Shown piece by piece: positions 14,468-19,438 of a stretch of DNA of 19,438 nucleotides; position 1 is the stretch's first letter; the number at the start of each line of letters is the position of its first letter. The notes beneath the pieces are model-generated. The model saw only the letters and a program-made list of their open reading frames with translations. It was not told where the DNA came from and ran no database searches. This DNA is from an uncultured bacterium (GTDB lineage: Bacteria; Cyanobacteriota; Vampirovibrionia; Gastranaerophilales; Gastranaerophilaceae). The stretch is from contig CABRZP010000025.1 in NCBI GenBank assembly GCA_902475545.1, positions 1 through 19,438 of the forward strand, read 5' to 3'. The translations under genes and the position numbers were made by a program.

Positions 14468-14622
14468 TACTTTATCTTTTTAAATTTGTCAAGCTTTGCA
14501 GGAGCCTTAGGCTGATACATAAAAAAGCCAGTGGATGAATTAGCATTTATTGAGAGTGCTAATGTAAAACTAGCAATAATTGCGGGTGAAATTTTGCAAA
14601 TAAAATTTTTTATTTTCTTCAA
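14467..14622 (-). CDS. agrD: AgrD-like autoinducer peptide precursor, without the usual cysteine
   Basis: 51 residues starting at a TTG (14620-14622) with GGGAGG nine bases upstream; no ATG is available in frame. The layout is AgrD: a basic, amphipathic N-terminus (LKKIKNFICK), a hydrophobic stretch (AIIASFTLAL), the signal core NSSTGFFMYQPKAPAKL, and a charged tail (DKFKKIK). The QPKAP-x-x-L part matches the conserved recognition region of clostridial AgrD peptides. Where other AgrD peptides have the ring-forming Cys (for example CLWFT before HQPEEP in Clostridium perfringens), this one has Thr in TGFFM. A thiolactone cannot form there; a lactone through Thr or Ser would be needed. The stop overlaps the agrB start, so the two are co-translated. 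Confidence 0.75.
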   Translation of the reverse strand: MKKIKNFICKISPAIIASFTLALSINANSSTGFFMYQPKAPAKLDKFKKIK

Positions 14623-14670
14623 AACATCATTCCTCCCTTCGTGAGGATTTTAGCACACATTAAAAGTAAA

Positions 14671-14698
14671 AACATAATTCTTGCAAAAATGATGTCAA
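14671..14698 (-). promoter_or_regulatory. Promoter of agrD-agrB and downstream peptide/transport genes
   Basis: Minus strand: -35 box TTGACA (14693-14698), 16-bp spacer, and a poor -10 box TATGTT (14671-14676). The hexamer TGATGT on the plus strand (ACATCA on the minus strand) occurs at 14690-14695 and 14711-14716, exactly 21 bp apart, overlapping and upstream of the -35 box. That spacing equals the usual distance between half-sites of LytTR regulators such as AgrA. A good -35 with a poor -10 fits an activator-dependent promoter. Confidence 0.5.
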
Positions 14699-14763
14699 AT
14701 TTGCTCAAAGTGATGTGATTTTAAAATTATTAAGGTAAAATTTAAAATTTTGCATCTAAAGCA

Positions 14764-14810
14764 ATAACATTTAATGACATTTTTTGCAATATATGTTATA
14801 ATTATGTCAT
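14764..14810 (+). promoter_or_regulatory. agrA promoter with interleaved inverted repeats
   Basis: Plus strand: -35 ATGACA (14774-14779), 17-bp spacer, -10 TATAAT (14797-14802). Around it lie ATAACAT (14764-14770) with its complement ATGTTAT (14793-14799), and ATGACAT (14774-14780) with its complement ATGTCAT (14804-14810). The arms thus cover both promoter boxes and would let a bound regulator control agrA-agrC. Confidence 0.6.
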
Positions 14811-14831
14811 AATTCATGGGAGGTTTTTCTT

Positions 14832-15539
14832 TTGAAAGTATTAATTTGTGACGATGATAAATGTATTGTCGATGAAATAAAAAACAATCTGAATACATTT
14901 TCAGATAAACATAGAATAGTTTTTGATATTGATTTGTTTTACAATGGTGTAGAGCTGCTGAATAGTAATATCAGTTATGATATGGCGTTCATTGATATTG
15001 AAATGCCTCTGGTAAATGGTCTGACTTTGTCCGCACAATTAAAAAAGATAAACTCTAATATAATTATTTTTATTATAACCTCGCATGATGCTTATCTTGA
15101 TGACGCTATGGATTTGGACGTGTTTCGCTATCTGTCAAAGCCTATTGACAATAACCGTTTTTTCAGAGCATTAAATACGGCTATTAACTATTATCATTCC
15201 AATACTCAAATAATAACTCTTGAATACTATGACGAGTATTATTCTGTTTTCACAAGCGATATAGTATATATAACTATTGAAGAAAGAAAGGCTGCTATTA
15301 TAACACGTCAGAAGAAGTTTTATACAAATAAAAAATTAAGTTATTGGAAAGAAAAACTAAAGGATTACGATTATTTTGCACAACCGCATTGCAGCTATCT
15401 TGTTAATCTGAGGTATGTCTCGGATTTTAATAAGACTGAGCTTAATATTAATGTAGATTTAAGAAGTGAAACTCTACCTATATCTCAAAGGAACTATTCA
15501 AACTTTAAAAAGGCATATTTTGCATACATAGGGGTATAA
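14832..15539 (+). CDS. agrA: AgrA-like response regulator with LytTR DNA-binding domain
   Basis: 235 residues from a TTG start, eight bases after GGGAGG. The receiver domain (1-120) has the acidic pocket CDDDK (6-10), phospho-acceptor Asp55 in AFIDIEMPL, Thr83 and Lys103 (LSKPID). The LytTR domain (about 135-235) has YYSVFTSDIVYITIEERKA and HCSYLVNLRYV, the usual pattern of this DNA-binding fold. It would be phosphorylated by the histidine kinase encoded two bases downstream and bind paired 9-bp sites about 21 bp apart. Likely targets are its own promoter and the divergent agrD-agrB promoter, both rich in repeats. All key residues are present, so it appears functional. Confidence 0.9.
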   Translation: MKVLICDDDKCIVDEIKNNLNTFSDKHRIVFDIDLFYNGVELLNSNISYDMAFIDIEMPLVNGLTLSAQLKKINSNIIIFIITSHDAYLDDAMDLDVFRYLSKPIDNNRFFRALNTAINYYHSNTQIITLEYYDEYYSVFTSDIVYITIEERKAAIITRQKKFYTNKKLSYWKEKLKDYDYFAQPHCSYLVNLRYVSDFNKTELNINVDLRSETLPISQRNYSNFKKAYFAYIGV

Positions 15540-15541
15540 AA

Positions 15542-16834
15542 ATGGTATATACAATTTGCTATGCGTTTGTTTTTCTTGCAGAAATTCTGATATCACTGTT
15601 TTATTTTGAAAACAAATTTGAAAGAAAATCAAGCAAAAAATTTTTGTTATTTTCAGTTGTTATTGTGTATGTATTATTGTATTCATCTCGATTATTGAAT
15701 TTAACATTGGTTAATTTAATTGCATTTTTTGCGTGTAACTTCTTTTTACTTTATTTTTGTTATTTCATAAGTGTTAAATCCTGTATTTTCCACTGTAGCA
15801 TATTACTTATATTTATGGCAATCACAGAAAGTATTGTCTTGTTTGTTTCAACAGTATTATTCGGTACGGATTTTTTCACTTCCATGGATAATTCTTTAAG
15901 TCTCATTATTCAAGCGACTATCAGTAAACTGTTATATTTTTTGATAATTTACTTTGTATCAAAATTCTCAATAAAAGAACATAAATCAGAAAGTTATTCT
16001 CTTTCTATACCTCTCTTGGTTTTACCTGCCTCAAGTATTCTGCTACTGTATGCAGTATCACATGCACTACACAATTTTGATTTAGAACAAAAATACATAT
16101 ATTTATTAATAATAAGTATGGTGCTATTACTTTTCTCAAATATAGCGGTTTTTGGGGTATATGAATTTACTTTGAAAACTCAAAGACACAATATGAAATT
16201 GGAATATGAAAGGCAAAAGGAAAAATCTACAGCTGAGTATTATGATTTACTTAATGAGCAAAATGAAAACTCAAAAATTGTTATGCACGACATAAAACGG
16301 CATTTAAACGCCATTAAGAGCATTGCCAAAGACAAGTCTGTTACAGAGTACATTGACGATTTTATTGAAGACTTCAGCATAAATAAATCTGTTGATTACT
16401 GCAACAATCCTATGGTCAATTCAATCGTCAACAGGTACAAATCCTTCTGTGACAAGTTCGGAGTGAAGATGAATATTGACATCAGAAGTGCTGATTTTGG
16501 CTTTATGAGTGAACCCGACATAACTGCTCTGCTTGACAATCTTCTTGAAAACGCAGTTGAAGCGGCACAAAATACAGAGAACGGATTTATAGATTTTTCG
16601 GCTTTCGTCCGCAAAAATAAGTATCTGTCAATACAGCTTACAAACTCGGTCAAGAATATTGTAGCCGTCAAGAACAACCGCATAGCATCATCAAAAAAAT
16701 CTGACGCAATACATGGAACGGGACTGAAAAGCATTAAAAGAGTAGTTAAAAAATATGACGGTGAAATAAATATGAAATTCAATGAGGATGATATGACCTT
16801 CACCTCAAACATTGTGTTTGAAATTCGGAGATAA
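15542..16834 (+). CDS. agrC: AgrC-like sensor histidine kinase
   Basis: 430 residues beginning two bases after agrA. The first ~205 residues form about six membrane helices, as in AgrC peptide receptors. A coiled linker (about 210-245, rich in Glu/Lys/Gln) leads to the H-box IVMHDIKRHLNAI with His249. The ATP-binding domain has the N-box LLDNLLENAVEAA (Asn333, Asn337) and G-box HGTGLKSIKRVVKK (391-404), characteristic of the AgrC/GHKL class that lacks a classical dimerisation X-region. It senses a cyclic or linear peptide outside the cell and phosphorylates AgrA. All motifs are intact, in contrast to the broken AgrB. The last third is less AT-rich in codon choice (many GAC, GTC, AAG) than the first two thirds, hinting at a mosaic gene. 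Confidence 0.9.
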   Translation: MVYTICYAFVFLAEILISLFYFENKFERKSSKKFLLFSVVIVYVLLYSSRLLNLTLVNLIAFFACNFFLLYFCYFISVKSCIFHCSILLIFMAITESIVLFVSTVLFGTDFFTSMDNSLSLIIQATISKLLYFLIIYFVSKFSIKEHKSESYSLSIPLLVLPASSILLLYAVSHALHNFDLEQKYIYLLIISMVLLLFSNIAVFGVYEFTLKTQRHNMKLEYERQKEKSTAEYYDLLNEQNENSKIVMHDIKRHLNAIKSIAKDKSVTEYIDDFIEDFSINKSVDYCNNPMVNSIVNRYKSFCDKFGVKMNIDIRSADFGFMSEPDITALLDNLLENAVEAAQNTENGFIDFSAFVRKNKYLSIQLTNSVKNIVAVKNNRIASSKKSDAIHGTGLKSIKRVVKKYDGEINMKFNEDDMTFTSNIVFEIRR

Positions 16835-17000
16835 CGCAGTAATCGAATCATATAATTCCTTGACTAATGAAATGCATTATATAATGAGAAATTCTAATAC
16901 CTAATAATACTGATATCAGCAAGATGAGATCTAATTGATGGAATTAAGAATCGGAAAGAAATTGCAAATATAAAGAGTTTTGCAGTGAGCTTGTAAAATA

Positions 17001-17033
17001 AAGTGTGTAAGTTAAAAAATAGCTTGCACACTT
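17001..17033 (+). terminator. Stem-loop terminator after agrC at the repeat border
   Basis: Arms AAGTGTGTAAG (17001-17011) and CTTGCACACTT (17023-17033) with an 11-base loop, followed by TTCTTG. It ends the agrA-agrC transcript. The right arm is also the first 11 bases of the 368-bp direct repeat, so the repeat begins exactly at the loop-arm boundary. The 166 bp between agrC and the hairpin hold nothing recognisable. Confidence 0.55.
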
Positions 17034-17390
17034 TTCTTGTCAAAGCCGTAATAAAAACAGCATTACAACTTCACAAACACAATCAAAGGCACAGCTGAAC
17101 GGATTTTTCCGTAAGCTGTGCCTTGTTCTTAGTTGTGTATCACTTGCTCTTTTACAATTTCTGTTGCTTATAAATTTCATACATTCTTATTTTTCGGCTT
17201 TCCGCAACTATTGACATTGAGCCTATTTAGTTTACAATTCGAGGGAATTTACATTCAGCAAGAACTCATAAAGTCCGAGATGAAGTATTCCGTCCTCGTC
17301 CGTCCAAGACTTCATTGAAGTTTTGCTGATAATAATCTTTTTAAAGAAATCCTTTGTATTCTTCAAAGGTCTGAGTTCGGTTTCAAGTTT
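17023..17390. repeat. 368-bp direct repeat, right copy
   Basis: Partner of 1974-2341, same orientation, gap-free. It covers the 3' end of the DUF4143 ATPase gene, its untranslated tail and the terminator. This copy is the native context, because the ATPase gene is complete here and truncated in the left copy. Confidence 0.9.
17086..17124 (-). terminator. Terminator of the DUF4143 ATPase gene
   Basis: Perfect 11-bp stem AAGGCACAGCT / AGCTGTGCCTT with an inner ACGGA/TCCGT stem around TTTT. It lies 108 bp downstream of the ATPase stop; the following minus-strand sequence (TTTGATTGTGTTTG) is T-rich but interrupted. Confidence 0.6.
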
Positions 17391-18521
17391 TGACGGGTCC
17401 GAAACATTTAGTGCGGATTGAATATAGTATTTTTTAGAACCCTTGTTTACTACAAAATCTATCTCGCACTGTTTTTTTGACCTCTTTCCTACACTCGTTT
17501 CCACGATTTCTACAACACCGACATCAACGGAATACTCTCGACACAGAAGTTCATTGTATATAATATTCTCCATTATGTGCGTTTCTTCCTGCTGCCTGAA
17601 ATTAAGTCTTGCGTTGCGAAGTCCGATGTCGGCGCAATAATACTTTGATGGGTATTCAAAATACTTCTTGCCTTTTACATCGTATCGTTTCGCATTGCTG
17701 AACAGAAACGATTCAATTAGATAATTCAGATAGTTGGAAACGGTTGTACCTGAAACCTTAATATTTTTCACCGTCTGCAAGGTATTTGATATTTTGCTTG
17801 CATTGGTAAGCGAACCGACAGAAGAACAAAGGTCATCCGTTAATTTGCTGAGCACATCAGGCAACTCAATATCATAACGCTCCACAATGTCTTTGAAATA
17901 AACCTCGGTGAAAAGAGTGTGCAAATAGTTCATCTTCTCCACATCGCTCTTTTTTGTTAAAACAAGCGGCATACCGCCATATAAAGCGTATTCCTCATAG
18001 GCGTCGGATTTATCTCCGCCCACAAAAGAATAATACTCTTTGAAAGAGATAGGATAAACTCTAACCTCATCACCTCTGCCACGAAAGGCAGTCAGTACAT
18101 CTTTCGTGAGCATTTTTGAATTACTGCCTGTTACATAAATGTCAACATTGCGAAGCCGCATAAGGCCGTTGAGTACATTGTAAAGCTTAATGTTCTCAGG
18201 GTTTTTAAGTTCATCCTTTGTGATTGCGTACTGCACCTCATCAATGAGAATATAGTACATATCTGAGTTCACGATTTTCCCACGAATATATTTCGACAGT
18301 TCATCGGGATCACGGTACTTTACAAAGGTATCATCATCCAAGGCAATCGTAATGATCTGTTCTTCTTTTACACCGCTTTCAATCAGATAATCGTAAAACA
18401 GATTGAACAGTAGAAAACTCTTACCGCATCTTCTGATTCCGGTAATGACCTTAATCAGTCCGTTTTCTTTTCTGTCAATAATTCTGTTAAGATATTCGTC
18501 ACGCTTAATAATGTTCTGCAT
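17232..18521 (-). CDS. DUF4143-type AAA ATPase
   Basis: 429 residues; ATG at 18521 with GGAGGG six bases upstream. N-terminal AAA domain with P-loop GIRRCGKS (28-35), Walker B ILIDEVQ (91-97) and sensor-like VTGSNSKML (130-138). The C-terminal DUF4143 domain ends with a restriction-nuclease-like pattern, CEIDFVV (352-358) and KYYIQSAL (364-371); in many relatives this is EIDFV followed by ExK, here Gln-Ser replaces Glu-x-Lys, so nuclease activity is doubtful. These ATPases are common orphan genes in gut anaerobes and their cellular role is not established. It has its own promoter and terminator and is unlikely to be functionally tied to the cargo; its 3' end served as the duplicated segment. 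Confidence 0.9.
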   Translation of the reverse strand: MQNIIKRDEYLNRIIDRKENGLIKVITGIRRCGKSFLLFNLFYDYLIESGVKEEQIITIALDDDTFVKYRDPDELSKYIRGKIVNSDMYYILIDEVQYAITKDELKNPENIKLYNVLNGLMRLRNVDIYVTGSNSKMLTKDVLTAFRGRGDEVRVYPISFKEYYSFVGGDKSDAYEEYALYGGMPLVLTKKSDVEKMNYLHTLFTEVYFKDIVERYDIELPDVLSKLTDDLCSSVGSLTNASKISNTLQTVKNIKVSGTTVSNYLNYLIESFLFSNAKRYDVKGKKYFEYPSKYYCADIGLRNARLNFRQQEETHIMENIIYNELLCREYSVDVGVVEIVETSVGKRSKKQCEIDFVVNKGSKKYYIQSALNVSDPSKLETELRPLKNTKDFFKKIIISKTSMKSWTDEDGILHLGLYEFLLNVNSLEL

Positions 18522-18536
18522 TGTAGCCCTCCGCTC

Positions 18537-18574
18537 ACTTAAAACTTACGGGTATTTTCCCCTTACTTTTAAGT
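18537..18574 (-). promoter_or_regulatory. Operator-like inverted repeat in the ATPase leader
   Basis: Arms ACTTAAAACTTACGGG (18537-18552) and CCCCTTACTTTTAAGT (18559-18574), 16 bp each with three mismatches, sit between the -10 box and the ribosome site. A related palindrome ACTTAAGT lies upstream of the -35 box at 18619-18626, and further ACTTA motifs surround it. It may be a regulator site or a leader hairpin hiding the ribosome site. Confidence 0.5.
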
Positions 18575-18576
18575 AT

Positions 18577-18605
18577 AGTATACCACCATTTTTGCAAAAT
18601 ATCAA
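18577..18605 (-). promoter_or_regulatory. Promoter of the DUF4143 ATPase gene
   Basis: Minus strand: -35 TTGATA (18600-18605), 17-bp spacer, -10 TATACT (18577-18582), with a second overlapping TATACT five bases further. Start codon lies about 56 bp downstream of the -10 box. A strong consensus-like promoter. Confidence 0.7.
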
Positions 18606-18739
18606 GCACTTACTTGAAACTTAAGTGTATTTGCACCTAAGTTTTTATTATATTCCCAACATTTCTCCCCCTCCCTATTCTACCGTCCTCATCAGTCATT
18701 CTTGCAACACGAAAATGGGTTTACAAGAATTTTAGGCAT

Positions 18740-18760
18740 AAAAAAAGAGCCCTATGGCTC
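18740..18760 (-). terminator. Terminator of the nfeD-SPFH operon (right copy)
   Basis: Minus strand: GAGCC, loop ATAG, GGCTC, then seven T (18740-18746). It follows the cut SPFH gene, so the operon kept its terminator although most of the SPFH coding region is gone. Confidence 0.8.
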
Positions 18761-18827
18761 GGATGTTAAAAATATTAAATAAGTAATTGTTATTGATTAT
18801 CTTCAATTTTATGATATACCCACACTT

Positions 18828-19085
18828 TTATGATTTACAAGAAGGTATCGTTTTATTCACTCCATGCTGTGGAGGGAAGTCGATCACTTGCTCTTTTAAT
18901 GAAACCTTTTTTGAAATTTTGTCGATGAACGGAATTTTTACATGCAAGCCCGTTGACCATGTTACATGATATGTTCCGAGTCTTTCAATTACATATGCGT
19001 GTGCCTGCGGTACTACCTTAACATTGCTTACGATTACTATAAGCAGGATTAAAAGGATAATTCCTAAAATAATAAGTCCTAACAT
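18828..19085 (-). pseudogene. SPFH/stomatin-like protein, truncated
   Basis: 85 residues from the ATG at 19085 with ribosome site GAGAGG placed just after the nfeD stop. One membrane helix (residues 2-21) is followed by the start of an SPFH domain: VPQAHAYVIERLGTYHVTWS, then GLHVKIPFIDKI and SLKEQVIDFPPQ. In stomatin-like proteins the domain goes on for about 200 more residues after FPPQ. Here the sequence changes at about 18866 to HGVNKTIPSCKS and stops. The protein would lack the oligomerising part and is presumably inactive. The new sequence between the break and the terminator (about 100 bp) is not recognised; an insertion-element remnant or a deletion join are both possible. Confidence 0.8.
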
Positions 19086-19095
19086 TATTTACCTC

Positions 19096-19438
19096 TCATT
19101 CTGTTACGGGTTCTACTATGAGCTTTACGCCCTCTATTGCAAGAACCTTAACTTTTGTTCCTTTTAAAAGCGGTGCTTTGTCGGACTTTACCGTCCAAGT
19201 TTCCGCACCGACCTTTGCCTGTGCTGTTTCGTCAATATCGGTTAAATCTGTGAGCATAAAACCGACTTGACCGATGTGACGGTCTGCGTTTGTTCCTGTT
19301 GTCTTGTTACGCTTTTTAAAGCGTTTCACAAGCGGTCGTGTCACAATCAGCGAAACAAGTGACACAACAAGGAACACCGCTGACTGGATTGTTATGTCGC
19401 TTGTGAATATAGTTGTTATGGCGGCACAAACCGAGCCG
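19096..19438 (-). CDS. nfeD: NfeD-like protein, C-terminal part (right copy, runs in from the window edge)
   Basis: 114 codons ending at 19096; the start lies beyond the window. It reads GSVCAAITTIFTS, a second membrane helix (VFLVVSLVSLIVTRPLV), a basic linker (KRFKKRNK), and then the OB-fold domain: IGQVGFMLTDL, GAETWTVKSDKAP, and GTKVKVLAIEGVKLIVEPV. This is the standard short NfeD, partner of SPFH proteins, and its SPFH gene follows 10 bp downstream. The region shared with the left-edge copy (about 41 bp) has five differences, so the two are separate copies rather than one sequence read twice. The overlapping residues align to residues 34-46 of the left copy. Confidence 0.85.
   Translation of the reverse strand, partial: GSVCAAITTIFTSDITIQSAVFLVVSLVSLIVTRPLVKRFKKRNKTTGTNADRHIGQVGFMLTDLTDIDETAQAKVGAETWTVKSDKAPLLKGTKVKVLAIEGVKLIVEPVTE

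Noticed and set aside
16396..16851. Minus-strand 151-codon ORF opposite agrC
   Set aside because: Antisense shadow of the kinase domain, whose motifs are all on the plus strand.
18698..18730. Inverted repeat ATTCTTG...CAAGAAT sharing GGGTTTACAAG with the hairpin at 14000-14027, as a small mobile repeat
   Set aside because: A shared 11-mer is expected by chance in 19 kb and the arms differ; too weak to call a family.
1..19438. Window as a complete circle, because both edges share nfeD sequence
   Set aside because: The 41-bp overlap has five mismatches, so the ends are different copies and not a closing overlap.
1..19438. CRISPR arrays, tRNA, rRNA, integrase or transposase genes
   Set aside because: No regularly spaced repeats, no cloverleaf-like or rRNA segments noticed, and no recombinase motifs in any reading frame considered.

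Overview
The window looks like an accessory island in a low-GC gut-type Firmicute, most likely a Ruminococcus-like member of the Clostridia. The basis is the AT-rich sequence, strong AGGAGG-type ribosome sites, several TTG/GTG starts, an agr-type peptide signalling locus, Rhs-like wall-protein fragments and a DUF4143 ATPase. This placement is by gene style only; there is no rRNA, tRNA or other phylogenetic marker.

Most genes are on the minus strand, so the layout is given right to left. At the right edge are the C-terminal half of an NfeD protein (19438-19096) and an SPFH/stomatin gene cut off after about 73 residues, followed by that operon's terminator. Next is a DUF4143 ATPase (18521-17232) with a good promoter and terminator. 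The last 368 bp of this region (17023-17390, ATPase tail plus terminator) is repeated almost identically at 1974-2341, in the same orientation. Between the two copies lies about 14.7 kb of cargo.

The cargo contains: (1) an agr-like locus, with agrA-agrC on the plus strand and agrD-agrB divergent on the minus strand; AgrB is frameshifted and fused to the tail of a secreted, Trp-rich bacteriocin-like peptide; (2) an export or immunity module: a 587-aa ABC-2-type membrane protein with an aminopeptidase-like outer domain, an ABC ATPase and a small ABC-2 permease; (3) a degraded C39 bacteriocin-processing peptidase; (4) an array of three full-length and several broken solute-binding lipoproteins that share the same C-terminal coda; (5) a MalF/MalG-type permease pair; (6) a shortened HlyD/MacA-like adaptor and an FtsX/MacB-like permease. 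No ATPase for the MalFG or FtsX proteins is present.

Left of the second repeat copy are fragments of an Rhs/YD-repeat wall protein that bracket a 240-aa membrane protein, then a strong terminator. The left edge is a second, promoter-equipped nfeD start running off the window. The whole block therefore sits between two nfeD copies.

As a working picture (inference), this is a mobile or recombination-prone bacteriocin and signalling island. The receptor side (AgrCA) and the transport side look intact. The signal-making side (AgrB, AgrD), the C39 peptidase and several lipoproteins are eroding. Scars of recombination (repeated codas, gene conversion, truncated ends, one-base homopolymer losses) are frequent.
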